Origin: Actinoplanes sp040639655
GTDB taxonomy: Bacteria; Actinomycetota; Actinomycetes; Mycobacteriales; Micromonosporaceae
Assembly: GCF_040639655.1 (NCBI RefSeq)
Contig: NZ_JBFAAI010000018.1
Coordinates: 1 to 64,000, forward strand
DNA: 64,000 nucleotides
Direction: 5' to 3'
Part shown: positions 1-8,715 of the stretch, in pieces
Numbering within the stretch: position 1 is the stretch's first letter
Layout: the number at the start of each line of letters is the position of its first letter
Position numbers and translations under genes: made by a program
Notes under the pieces: generated by a model
What the model saw: only the letters and a program-made list of their open reading frames with translations
What the model was told of the DNA's origin: nothing
Databases searched by the model: none

Positions 1-104
1 GCGCCCGCCCGCCCCCGCGCCCCGGGCCAGCACAGCCCGGCGCCCCCCCGCCCCCCGCCGCGCCCGCCCCCCCCCCCCCACCCCGACGTACAAGCCAGGT
101 GGAC
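1..104. other. C-rich low-complexity tail downstream of the carboxylase gene
   Basis: Very C-rich sequence with long C homopolymers around 44-80. Positions 22-27 and 35-40 form a 6-bp inverted repeat (ccgggc/gcccgg, 7-nt loop) that could end transcription of the reverse-strand carboxylase gene, though no U-run follows. Such tracts are also prone to sequencing or assembly error, so exact bases here deserve caution. Confidence 0.3.
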
Positions 105-3100
105 TCAGCTCTTGAGGCCGTGCTCGATGGCCTCGATGATGCGCGGACGCAGCTCGGCGGTACTGACGATCGCGTCCACCGACCCGACCTCCACGGCCCG
201 CTGGATGCTGTGGACACGGTCGAACTCCGCAGCCACCTCGCCCAGCTTCTCGGCGCGGACCGAGGACTGCACCTCGGCGAGACGCGCGGTGAGTTCCGAG
301 CGCTCCGCGGCGGACGCGGCGGCGACCAGGGACTGCAGTTCGGTGACGCGCGGGTCGTTGGCGGTGCGGTTGTTGACCTCACCGGAGAAGACGACCGCCG
401 CCGCGGGGGCGCCGCCCAGCACGGAGGCGAACGAGCCCTCCAGGGCCAGGACCGTCATGTTCGGGTTGAGGGCCTTGGAGAATACGACGAACGCGCCGCC
501 GTGGTAGCGAGAGATGACCGTGAACACGATCGGGCCCTCGAAGTTGACGATGGCCCGGCCGATCTCGGCGCCGTATTCGAGCTGCAGGTTGCGCATCGAC
601 TCGGGGGAGCCGTCGAAACCGGACAGGTTCGCGAGGACGACCAGGGGGCGGTTGCCGGAGGCGGCGTTGATGGCCCGTGCGGTCTTCTTCGACGAACGCG
701 GGAACAGGGTGCCCGCCGTGTACGTGTCGGGGCCGTCGGTGGGCGGGAAGCCGCGCCGTGACACCGAGCGGGACTCGATGCCGACCAGGCAGACCGGCCG
801 GCCGCCGATGTGGACGTCCTGGACGACCGACGTGTCGGCGTCGGCCATGCCGGCCCAGCGTTCCAGCACCGGGTGATCCTGGTCGGACACCGCACGCATG
901 ACGGTGCGGATGTCGAACGCCTTCTTGCGGTCCGGGTTGTGTGCCACGGAGAAGATCTGCCCGACCGTGGTGAAGTCGCTTCCGGCGAACGTGTGCGGGA
1001 AGTCGGAGACGTCCCGGTCGGCCGGGTCGGTGGTGAGAGCCGGGCGGGGGCCGCTCTCACCCGGAGCGACATACGTGTGGTCATAGTGCGCCATCAGCAC
1101 GTCGCGAGCGGCCGGGAGCGAGGGCGCCCAGTATTGCGCCTGACCGTTGGGGCCCATCACCCGGTCGTACCCGCCGATGCCGAAGTTGTCCTCGGCCGAC
1201 ACCCCGCCGGAGAAGTCGAGTGACTGCTTGCCGGTCAGCACCATCGCCGAGTCGGGGGTCATCACCAGGATGCCCTTGGTGTGCATGAGCATCGTGGCCT
1301 CGGCGTTCCAGTACGGCTGGGCGCCCACGTTGATGCCCGCCACCACGATGTTGATCTCGCCACCGGCCTGGGTGAACGTGACGATCCGCTTCAGCGCGGC
1401 CGCCACCCAGTCCATGTTCTCGGTGCCCGAGGTCATCGAGATCCGGGCACCGGCGGACAGCGCGAACCACTCGAGCGGCACGTTCATCGACTCCGCCAGG
1501 TCCAGAGCGGCGATCACCCGCGCGCACTCGGGCTCCGACAGCGCGCCGAGGGACTTGGTCGGGTCGCCGAGCAGCACCACCCGGGTGATGCCCTCCGGGT
1601 AGCGGTCGGTCGGTGTGGTGACGACACCGGCCACGATCGCCGCCGCGTTCTTGCCCTTCGGCCGGTCGACGGGTTCCAGCACCCCGGCGGGCGACAGGTC
1701 GTACTCGGTGAAACTGCCGAGAAGACCGGTCAGCTCGTACGGGTAGACCGTCCCGCGCCGGGCGGCCCGCAGCACCTTCTGCCGGTAGTCGTCGAGCGGC
1801 TGGACCGGGTCGGTCGACGGTTCGCCGACGTGCAGGTTCGCCCCGTTGCCCGGCTCGAGCGTGATGGTCACCGCGACCTCGGTGAGCTCACCGCTGGACC
1901 GGCGCTGCCGGGCGATGAACTGGACCTCCTCCAGACCCGCCCCGCTGGCCGTCGGCAGGATGCGCTGGGTCAGCGCGTTAAGCTCGTCGATGGACAGCTC
2001 GGTGATCGGCCAGATGTACATCATGATGCGGTTGGTGTCGAACCGCTTGTTCTGCGGTCGCAGTGCCTGGATGTTGCGGATCGCGTCGAGGGTGAGGGTG
2101 ACGCCCTCCTCGAGGGCCGGCAGCGCGACGAGCCGGCCGTCGGTCTCGCGGAGCGCGGTCAGGTCGCGGACCTGGTACATCGCGATGAGCCGCTCGTCGG
2201 ACGGGTTCGACTTGGCGACAGCCTTGAACAGGTACATCTCCTCGTCGGTGGACGGCAGGCGCGTGAGGTCGAACTCGCGCAGCCGTTCGAGCTGCAGGCG
2301 CAGCGCGATCTGCGGGTGCAGCCCCCGGATGAGCCGGTCCTCGGTGAAACGGCCGGACTCGTCGGCCCGGAACGTGAAGTGGTGGTGCATGACCGCGCCG
2401 CTGGTGCCCGCGATCGTCGTGGTGATCCGCCGGGTGCCCTGCAGCGACAGACCGGCGAACAGGGCGCTGAGCTGTGCGGCCATCTCGTCGGCGCCGGGCT
2501 GGTCGTCCCAGGCGACGTAGATGTCGGCGACATCGGAGGAGACCGCGGCAAGCGTCTGCGGCAGGTCCGCGATGTCGACGGCGGCCGCGGCCACCCGGGT
2601 CACGCGGGAACCCGTGTGCGTCGTGGTCATGAAACGGATGTCGCCGGCGGACGCGACCGAGAAGTCGGAGAGACCGCGGTTCTCGTAGTAGCGACGGGTG
2701 AGGACCTCGAGCAGCGGCATGTGATCCCGGCCCGGCCGCCCGATCCGCTGCCCGACCAGGCGGACCAGCGGCTCCGAGCAGGCCACCATCCGCTGGATCA
2801 GTTCGTCGCGGTTCGGTGAGTCCGGATGGTGGTCGAGGTGCCGCAGGTCGGCGCGGACCGACGCGTACACCTCGGCCCGGGTACGGCGCAGCAGCGGCTG
2901 GGCGTACCACCGGAAGACGATGCCGCGGGCCAGGTCGGACACCGACGGGAACCGTACCTGGGTGGCCTCGATCAGGTGCTCGAGGGCGATGCCGGCCCGT
3001 TCGGCCAGCGCCTCCTGCGGCGGGTGCCCGGCGATCCACTGGTGCAGCACCGAGGAGACGACGCCGACGTTCGCGGCCGACCGCTGCAGTGCCAGGAAGA

Positions 3101-5501
3101 TCCGGAAGACAGCGTCCTCCAGCTCCGGCGTCCGGTCGAGGCTCGTCACGCCGTAGTGTGCGAGCACCCGCGACAGCCGGTCCTGGAACGCCTGCGGCAC
3201 ACCGGCCCGCTCCACGTCGAGGCTCTGCAGGTAGGTGTGGAAGTTCTCGCGCGGGCTGCGGACCGCGTTGCCGGGTTCGGTCTTCCACTCGTCGCCCGGC
3301 TTGTTGCGGCTGAGTTCGAGCAGATCGGCGCAGATCGTGAGCAGGTCGATCTCGCCGGGGAGCGGGCGGCGGCCGTGGTCGGCCAGGTAGACCTTGACGA
3401 TGCCCGGCTCGACGTCGTACCCGAGCAGCAGTGCCCGCAGGTCGTCCACACCGTGGCCGGCGGCCGACCCGGCGGGCAGGTCGATCTCCACCGCCTCGGC
3501 CGGGGCGGAGGCGGCCTCGTCCTCGGAGGAGAGAGGCTCCAGGCGCATCAGCGGCGCCCCGGTCTCGACCTGGCTGCCGACGGCGACCGGGCACTCGCGT
3601 ACCCGGGCCTTGAACGGCGCCCGGAGCACGTTCTCCATCTTCATGCTCTCCAGCACGAGGATCGGCGCGCCCGCCTCGACCTCGTCGCCGACGGCCAGCG
3701 GGGTGGCCACGACCAGCGCGGGAGCGGGGGAGCGGACCACGCCGCCCTCGTCCCGGCTGACCCGGTGGGTGACCCCGTCGACCTCGATCGTGTGGATCGG
3801 CCCGTGCGTCGCCGTGATCAGGCGGAACCGGTGGCCGTTGACGTACATCTGTGCGCTGTGCTCGTCGAACCGCTCGCTGACGACATCGGCGTACTCCACC
3901 GAGGCGCCGGAGGCGATGCCGACCCGGAAACGGTTGCGGCCCAGCCGGGAGACCTGCACGCGGTACCCGACGCCACGCAGTTTCAGGTCGAGCGGGCGGC
4001 CGGTCTCGTGCTGCACCTGCGGGCGCCCGCCGTGCGCGGTGGTCAGCAGCCGCTGCCGGCTGACGTCCTCCTCGTCCTGGTACGCCTCGATGCCGGCGGC
4101 GGCCAGCGCGATCGCCGAGTGCTTGTGGCTGACCAGGCGGCCCTCGGCGCGGACCCGGTCGATCCAGCCGGTGTCGGCGCTGCCGTCGATCACCTCGGGC
4201 TGGTCGAGCAGGTCGAGGACGAAGCTCTTGTTCGTCGAGCCGCCCTCGATGATCACGGTGGTCTCGGCCATGGCGCGGCGGAGACGGCCGAGTGCCTCGT
4301 CACGGTTCTTCCCGTACGCGATGATCTTGGCAATCATCGAGTCGAACGCGGCCGGGATGCTGTCGCCCTCGCTGACCCCGGTGTCCACCCGGATGCCCGG
4401 ACCGGCCGGCAGCGCGAGACGCGAGATGCGGCCCGGCGACGGCGCGAAGTCACGGTCCGGGTCCTCGGCGTTGAGCCGCGCCTCGACCGCGTGCCCCTGC
4501 TCGGCGGGCGGCTCACCCTCCAGGCGGCCGCCGGCGGCCACGTGCAGCTGCAGTTTGACCAGGTCGGTGCCGGTGGTGATCTCGGTGATCGGGTGCTCGA
4601 CCTGCAGGCGGGTGTTGACCTCGAGGAACGCGAACAGCTTGTCGCCCGGGTGGTAGAGGAACTCGACCGTACCGGCGCCCCGGTAGCCCACGGCGAGCGC
4701 GAGCCGGACCGCCGACGCCTTCAGCTCGGCCGCCTGCTCGGGGGCCATCACCACCGAGGACGACTCCTCGATGATCTTCTGGTTGCGCCGCTGCACCGAA
4801 CAGTCCCGGACACCCAGCGCCCAGGCGCCGCCCTGCCCGTCCGCGATCATCTGGACCTCGACGTGCCGCGCCCCGGTCACCAGGCGCTCCAGGAACACGA
4901 CGCCGGAACCGAACGCCCGCAGCGCCTCCTGACTCGTCCGCTCGTACGCGTCGGTCAGGTCCTCGGCCGAGTCGACCCGCCGGATGCCGCGCCCGCCGCC
5001 GCCGGCGGTCGCCTTCAGCATCAGCGGATAGCCGATCTCGTCACCGGCGCGCAGCGCGTCCTCGAGCGTGGCCACCTCGCCGCGGCTCCACGGCGCCACC
5101 GGGACGCCGACCTCCTCGGCGATCAGCTTCGACCCGATCTTGTCACCGAGCTTGCGCATGGCGTCGGCGCTGGGCCCGACGAAGGTCACCCCGATCCGGT
5201 CGCACAGCTCCGCGAACACCGGGTCCTCGGCCACGAAGCCCCAGCCCACCCAGGCCGCGTCGGCCCCGGTCTCGAGCAGCGCCCGCTCCAGCAGCCCATG
5301 GTTGAGATAGGGACGGTCGGCCGCCGGTCCCAGCGGATACGTCAGATCCGCCTCACGCACGAACGTCGCGGTCCGGTCCTCGTCGCTGTAGAGGGCGACC
5401 GTCTCGATCCGGGTCCCGGTCTCCGCGGACAGATCCCGCACGGCGTGGATGAGCCGCATCGCGGCCTCTCCACGGTTGATGATCGCGACACGACTGAACA
5501 C
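105..5501 (-). CDS. Single-chain acyl-CoA carboxylase (biotin carboxylase, biotin carrier and carboxyltransferase fused)
   Basis: The 1798-residue protein carries all three activities of an acetyl/propionyl-CoA carboxylase in the order biotin carboxylase, carrier, carboxyltransferase. The N-terminus (MFSRVAIINRGEAAMR) is the biotin carboxylase start. An ATP-grasp glycine loop (KATAGGGGRG) and the active-site segment EVNTRLQVEHP follow. The biotin attachment motif ESMKMEN places the biotinyl lysine near residue 621. The last about 600 residues contain the two crotonase-like lobes of a carboxyltransferase. Most actinobacterial enzymes are separate alpha and beta chains, so the fusion, with a long middle linker as in eukaryotic ACC, is notable. 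The acyl-CoA substrate cannot be read from the sequence. It is monocistronic, with a candidate operator about 100 bp upstream. Confidence 0.93.
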   Translation of the reverse strand: MFSRVAIINRGEAAMRLIHAVRDLSAETGTRIETVALYSDEDRTATFVREADLTYPLGPAADRPYLNHGLLERALLETGADAAWVGWGFVAEDPVFAELCDRIGVTFVGPSADAMRKLGDKIGSKLIAEEVGVPVAPWSRGEVATLEDALRAGDEIGYPLMLKATAGGGGRGIRRVDSAEDLTDAYERTSQEALRAFGSGVVFLERLVTGARHVEVQMIADGQGGAWALGVRDCSVQRRNQKIIEESSSVVMAPEQAAELKASAVRLALAVGYRGAGTVEFLYHPGDKLFAFLEVNTRLQVEHPITEITTGTDLVKLQLHVAAGGRLEGEPPAEQGHAVEARLNAEDPDRDFAPSPGRISRLALPAGPGIRVDTGVSEGDSIPAAFDSMIAKIIAYGKNRDEALGRLRRAMAETTVIIEGGSTNKSFVLDLLDQPEVIDGSADTGWIDRVRAEGRLVSHKHSAIALAAAGIEAYQDEEDVSRQRLLTTAHGGRPQVQHETGRPLDLKLRGVGYRVQVSRLGRNRFRVGIASGASVEYADVVSERFDEHSAQMYVNGHRFRLITATHGPIHTIEVDGVTHRVSRDEGGVVRSPAPALVVATPLAVGDEVEAGAPILVLESMKMENVLRAPFKARVRECPVAVGSQVETGAPLMRLEPLSSEDEAASAPAEAVEIDLPAGSAAGHGVDDLRALLLGYDVEPGIVKVYLADHGRRPLPGEIDLLTICADLLELSRNKPGDEWKTEPGNAVRSPRENFHTYLQSLDVERAGVPQAFQDRLSRVLAHYGVTSLDRTPELEDAVFRIFLALQRSAANVGVVSSVLHQWIAGHPPQEALAERAGIALEHLIEATQVRFPSVSDLARGIVFRWYAQPLLRRTRAEVYASVRADLRHLDHHPDSPNRDELIQRMVACSEPLVRLVGQRIGRPGRDHMPLLEVLTRRYYENRGLSDFSVASAGDIRFMTTTHTGSRVTRVAAAAVDIADLPQTLAAVSSDVADIYVAWDDQPGADEMAAQLSALFAGLSLQGTRRITTTIAGTSGAVMHHHFTFRADESGRFTEDRLIRGLHPQIALRLQLERLREFDLTRLPSTDEEMYLFKAVAKSNPSDERLIAMYQVRDLTALRETDGRLVALPALEEGVTLTLDAIRNIQALRPQNKRFDTNRIMMYIWPITELSIDELNALTQRILPTASGAGLEEVQFIARQRRSSGELTEVAVTITLEPGNGANLHVGEPSTDPVQPLDDYRQKVLRAARRGTVYPYELTGLLGSFTEYDLSPAGVLEPVDRPKGKNAAAIVAGVVTTPTDRYPEGITRVVLLGDPTKSLGALSEPECARVIAALDLAESMNVPLEWFALSAGARISMTSGTENMDWVAAALKRIVTFTQAGGEINIVVAGINVGAQPYWNAEATMLMHTKGILVMTPDSAMVLTGKQSLDFSGGVSAEDNFGIGGYDRVMGPNGQAQYWAPSLPAARDVLMAHYDHTYVAPGESGPRPALTTDPADRDVSDFPHTFAGSDFTTVGQIFSVAHNPDRKKAFDIRTVMRAVSDQDHPVLERWAGMADADTSVVQDVHIGGRPVCLVGIESRSVSRRGFPPTDGPDTYTAGTLFPRSSKKTARAINAASGNRPLVVLANLSGFDGSPESMRNLQLEYGAEIGRAIVNFEGPIVFTVISRYHGGAFVVFSKALNPNMTVLALEGSFASVLGGAPAAAVVFSGEVNNRTANDPRVTELQSLVAAASAAERSELTARLAEVQSSVRAEKLGEVAAEFDRVHSIQRAVEVGSVDAIVSTAELRPRIIEAIEHGLKS

Positions 5502-5940
5502 TCGCCGAGCCTCCCTTAGCCCCGTCAGGTTTATCCACCCTCACCCTTCCGGCTACCGGCCGGTCGAGCCATGGCCGGATCATGCATGTCGTGCAGCGCA
5601 ATTTGTAGGAATCCCACAAACGGCGTTGTTCGCCGTGGCCAGGGGGGCGGTTCTCACCGTGCGTCAAAAATTGAACACTCTCACGTACGGCCATCGCTTG
5701 TCCGACCGCACGCGCGCGAACCGGGGCCACGCGGCGACGTAGGGGGTACCTCACGGCCCCGGGCGGCACCGCCGGGCCGCATGCGACCCTCACCGTCAAC
5801 CCGGATCCGTGGCGGTCAGGTCCACCGTACGGGCCCCGGCCGCCCGGGCGATCCGTACGTACGACCTCGATGCCGACACTCACCGCGGTGACCCTGACAG
5901 CGGGTCACCACCACCGGAGTGCATCTCCTACCGTCGGTGC
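5502..5940. other. Divergent intergenic region between carboxylase and MOSC genes
   Basis: About 440 bp separating two divergently transcribed genes. It must hold both promoters. The only distinct signal seen is the palindrome at 5602-5620. No convincing small gene was found: open frames here lack ribosome sites and are compositional. Confidence 0.5.
5602..5620. promoter_or_regulatory. Candidate operator, 19-bp imperfect palindrome
   Basis: The sequence tttgtaggaatcccacaaa reads as arms tttgt-n-gga and tcc-n-acaaa around a central A. It lies about 100 bp upstream of the carboxylase start, in the only AT-richer patch of the intergenic region. The form suits a TetR-type dimer, such as a lipid-metabolism regulator. 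The regulator is not identified. Confidence 0.5.
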
Positions 5941-6657
5941 GTGCAGCTGATCGAGATCCGACGCTATCCGGTGAAGTCCCTGCTCGGTGAGGTTCCGCGG
6001 GCCGCCGCGGCGACCGGCCGCGGCCTGGCCGGCGACCGCCTGTGGGCGGTCCGCGACCCCGACGGCAAGTTCGGCAGCGGCAAGAACACCCGCCGTTTCC
6101 GCCGCATGCCCGGACTGTTCAGCCTCCGGGCCCGGACCGGACCCTCGGCCGTACCGTTCGTGGAGCTGCCGGACGGCCGCGCCTTCGCCGCCGACGACGC
6201 CGCCGGTCACCGCGCGATCAGCGAACTGCTCGGCCGCCCGGTGACCCTCACCCCGGAGTCCGGGATCCCGCACCACGACGAGGGCCCGATCAGCCTGATC
6301 ACCACGACCGGGCTGCGGGCCCTCACCGCACTGGCCGGCGGCGGACCGGACGGAACCGCCGTCGACCCGCAGCGCTTCCGTGCCAACCTGCTGATCGACA
6401 TCGCGGACGCCCCCGAAGCGAGCTTCCCGGAGGACGACTGGCCGGGCCGCCGGCTGCGCATCGGCGCCGACGTCGTGCTGCGGGTGGTCCGCCCGCTGAC
6501 CCGCTGTGTGATGGTCGACATGCCGCAGGACACGGCTCCCGGGCGCGCCGACCTGCTCAAGACCCTCGCCGCCCACCACGAGATGACCTTCGGAGTGGTG
6601 GCCGCCGTCGAACACCCCGGCCGCCTCCGGACCGGCGACACCTGCTCCTGGCAGTAA
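5941..6657 (+). CDS. MOSC domain protein
   Basis: A 238-residue protein with an N-terminal MOSC-type beta-barrel (VQLIEIRRYPVKSLLGE; residues 1 to about 110) and a C-terminal MOSC domain. The domain has a conserved cysteine at 189 (LTRCVMVDMPQDT), the position used in this superfamily to bind a sulfur or molybdenum-cofactor ligand. Relatives include the C-terminal domain of molybdenum cofactor sulfurase and mARC-type molybdenum reductases, so a sulfur-transfer or N-hydroxylated-compound reduction role is plausible but unproven. The GTG at 5941 is chosen because the family begins exactly at this strand. Upstream codons would add 44 residues of arginine-rich non-conserved sequence. Confidence 0.85.
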   Translation: MQLIEIRRYPVKSLLGEVPRAAAATGRGLAGDRLWAVRDPDGKFGSGKNTRRFRRMPGLFSLRARTGPSAVPFVELPDGRAFAADDAAGHRAISELLGRPVTLTPESGIPHHDEGPISLITTTGLRALTALAGGGPDGTAVDPQRFRANLLIDIADAPEASFPEDDWPGRRLRIGADVVLRVVRPLTRCVMVDMPQDTAPGRADLLKTLAAHHEMTFGVVAAVEHPGRLRTGDTCSWQ

Positions 6658-6658
6658 C

Positions 6659-6732
6659 CCCCCGCCCTGCGGGGGACAGATTCCCGGGCTCTGCCTGACG
6701 TACGACCGGCGGCCATGAGCCGTACGTCAGGC
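6659..6732. terminator. Two hairpins between convergent genes (bidirectional terminator)
   Basis: Hairpin one is a 7-bp stem (cccccgc, cct loop, gcggggg) directly after the MOSC stop, 6659-6675. Hairpin two is a perfect 12-bp stem, 6693-6704 with 6721-6732 (gcctgacgtacg / cgtacgtcaggc), 16-nt loop. Both lie between two convergent genes, so they can end transcription from either side. No U-tract, as is usual in high-GC actinobacteria. Confidence 0.7.
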
Positions 6733-6762
6733 TTGCCCGGTGCGGCGCGACAGCGGCGTGGG

Positions 6763-7554
6763 CTACGGCCGGCGGGGTGCCGGCATGTTGTACGGGGTGG
6801 TCGTCGTGAGAACGGCGAAGCCGAGGCGTTCCAGGATCGGGCGGCTCTGGTCGGAGGCGTCTACCTGCAGGTACCGGTAGCCGAGGTCGGCGGCGATACG
6901 GGCACGTTCGGCGACCAGGGCACGGTAGATGCCGCGGCCCCGCCAAGCCTCGACGGTGCCGCCACCCCACAGGCCGGCGAACGCGGTGCCGTGGTTGACG
7001 TCCATCCGGGCCGCGGACACCGGCTCGTCGCCGGCCATCGCCACGAACAGGTACGCGTTGTCCGGGTCGTTGGCGAGCTGGTCCGAGGCGCGGTGCCGCA
7101 GCCAGTCGGCGTTCTCACCGAACGCCTGCTCACTGGCGCGGACCATTAGTTCGACACCGGCCGCGTCGGTGACGCGCTCGATCCGTACGCCCTCGGGAAG
7201 TTGACCTCCGACCTTGAGGTCGCGGATCTCGGCAACCATCAGCGTCTCCCGCTCGTCCGGGACGAATCCGGCCGCCAGCAGGCGTTCGGGCAGGTCGGCG
7301 GGCTGGTCGTAGGCGTACAGCTTCCACTCGAAGCCGAATCCCAGCTCCGCGAACCGCTGCACCTGCCGGGTGATCACCGCGTCGGCGGTGTCCTCGTCGA
7401 GAGCGGACCACACCACCGCGTTCCACCCTCGCGGATCGGTGGCGACGTGCCGGATCGCCGGACCGTCCGGTTCGAGCCGGGAGCCGACGCCTTCGGCCCG
7501 GATCTCCCGCCGGAGCTGGCGGTCGAACAGGGCGAGCACCTCATCATGATCCAT
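6763..7554 (-). CDS. GNAT family N-acetyltransferase
   Basis: A 263-residue protein whose C-terminal half is a GNAT domain. The acetyl-CoA pyrophosphate loop appears as AWRGRGIYRALVAE near residues 203-216. It is followed by LGYRYLQVDAS and the closing strand LERLGFAVLTTTTPYN. The N-terminal half (about 1-110) is a second, degenerate GNAT-like fold common in actinobacterial two-domain members. The acceptor substrate cannot be assigned. It converges on the MOSC gene across a strong double hairpin. Confidence 0.85.
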   Translation of the reverse strand: MDHDEVLALFDRQLRREIRAEGVGSRLEPDGPAIRHVATDPRGWNAVVWSALDEDTADAVITRQVQRFAELGFGFEWKLYAYDQPADLPERLLAAGFVPDERETLMVAEIRDLKVGGQLPEGVRIERVTDAAGVELMVRASEQAFGENADWLRHRASDQLANDPDNAYLFVAMAGDEPVSAARMDVNHGTAFAGLWGGGTVEAWRGRGIYRALVAERARIAADLGYRYLQVDASDQSRPILERLGFAVLTTTTPYNMPAPRRP

Positions 7555-7690
7555 ACGAGGAGCCCAGCACCCGTCGGGCGGTTCGGCAACGCATTTTCAC
7601 CACGGTGCCGGGATGCGTGCCGGTGGCACCCCGGCCCGTCGCGGGCCAACATTCCGGCCGTCGGTGCGGCGGCTGACCGGCACGTCGGCG

Positions 7691-7774
7691 TGACTCTCAG
7701 TCGGCTGCGGTGACCTCAGCCGGCTGCGGTGGCATGACTCTCAGTCGGCTGCAGTGACTCTCAGCCGGCTGCGA
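7691..7774. repeat. Four tandem copies of the 3' end of the SIMPL gene
   Basis: Near-identical 19-20-bp units (consensus tgactctcagycggctgcrg) lie at 7691-7710, 7711-7729, 7735-7754 and 7755-7774. The last overlaps the stop codon and final codons of the SIMPL gene, so the other three look like tandem duplications of the gene's terminal segment, each carrying a stop codon. Confidence 0.8.
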
Positions 7775-8402
7775 TGGCGAAACCGAGGGTCACCGCGGCG
7801 GAGACGACCACCTGACCGGGCGCCAGGTCCTCCGCGGAGGTCTCGCCGCCGCCTCCGTGACCGCGGTGGCGTTCCGCTCCCGGGCGTTCCGGGTCGACGT
7901 CCTCGATGTGAACGACCTGGCCGAGCCGGACCCCGGCCGCGTCGGCGTACAGCTCAGCCTTGCGGCGGGCGGCGGCGACCGCCTCCCGCCGGGCCCGCGC
8001 CCTCAGGTCCGGCTTGGTGACGGTGTCGAAGTCGACGGACTTGATCTCGGTGACGCCGGCCGCGATGAGCTCGGTGAGCAGTTGCTGGGTGTCGTCCAGA
8101 TTCCGCGATTCGACGACGAGCGAGGCTGTGCACTCGTGGCCGCGGAACGTCCGGTCGGCGCCGTAACCGTTCCACGCCGTCGACAGGTCGAGACCGGACC
8201 GCTGTACGGCGGAGTCCGGGACACCGTGGTCCCGCAGTACCCGGCGGACCGCTCGGACCGTCTCGTTCACCAGCGCGAACGCCTCGGCCGGCTGCGGCTC
8301 GATGCGGGACACCTCGAATCGCACGCGAACGAGATCCGGCTTCGACTTGACACTCGCCGCCCCGAAGGCGGTCACACCCCATGGGTTCTCGATCAATTGC
8401 AC
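7761..8402 (-). CDS. SIMPL (DUF541) domain protein
   Basis: A 213-residue SIMPL-family protein. It shows the family opening (VTAFGAASVKSKPDLVRVRF), the central YGADRTFRGHECTASLVV strand and the helix RARREAVAAARRKAELYADAAGVRLG followed by QVVHIED. Bacterial members are usually exported to the periplasm or cell surface and their function is unknown. This copy has no signal peptide, unlike many Gram-negative relatives. The gene's 3' end is tandemly repeated just downstream. Confidence 0.85.
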   Translation of the reverse strand: MQLIENPWGVTAFGAASVKSKPDLVRVRFEVSRIEPQPAEAFALVNETVRAVRRVLRDHGVPDSAVQRSGLDLSTAWNGYGADRTFRGHECTASLVVESRNLDDTQQLLTELIAAGVTEIKSVDFDTVTKPDLRARARREAVAAARRKAELYADAAGVRLGQVVHIEDVDPERPGAERHRGHGGGGETSAEDLAPGQVVVSAAVTLGFAIAAG

Positions 8403-8715
8403 GGCGCAGACAGTAGCGACGGGTGTCCATGCGGACGGGGTGGCTCGGGGGTGACCGATATGCGACAGCCCCTCGGCGGGCGGATGTTCCGGTCGTGGGC
8501 GCCCCGGTTCGCGGTGGCGTCGGCAAAGACTCCGGAATCATCGTCGTCGGCGTGACCTGCGGAAGTTCCTCGAGGAGCTTCTCCAAGCGGTGACGACGGC
8601 CACATCGTCGACCGGGGAAGGCGCCGATGTCCGCAACGAATCGCCCATCTGGGTAGCGAGGGCATCAACCGGATGGCCGGTACCGTACGTGATCGAGCGA
8701 CATCAAGCTCACGCT
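8403..8715. other. Intergenic region, no gene recognised
   Basis: About 310 bp between divergent genes. The region presumably carries both promoters. An open frame in phase with the downstream gene runs back to about 8590 and further, but its residues are not Excalibur-protein-like. Nothing else was identified. Confidence 0.4.

Noticed and set aside
1..104. C-rich tract as a biological motif such as an origin or telomere end
   Set aside because: It has no iterons, DnaA boxes or telomere-like palindromes; it is simple low-complexity sequence at the window edge.
2826..5519. Long forward open frame of about 900 codons over the carboxylase gene
   Set aside because: It is the antisense shadow of the reverse-strand carboxylase. 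Composition is Gly/Arg/Val-rich without domains, and the reverse frame carries every biotin carboxylase motif.
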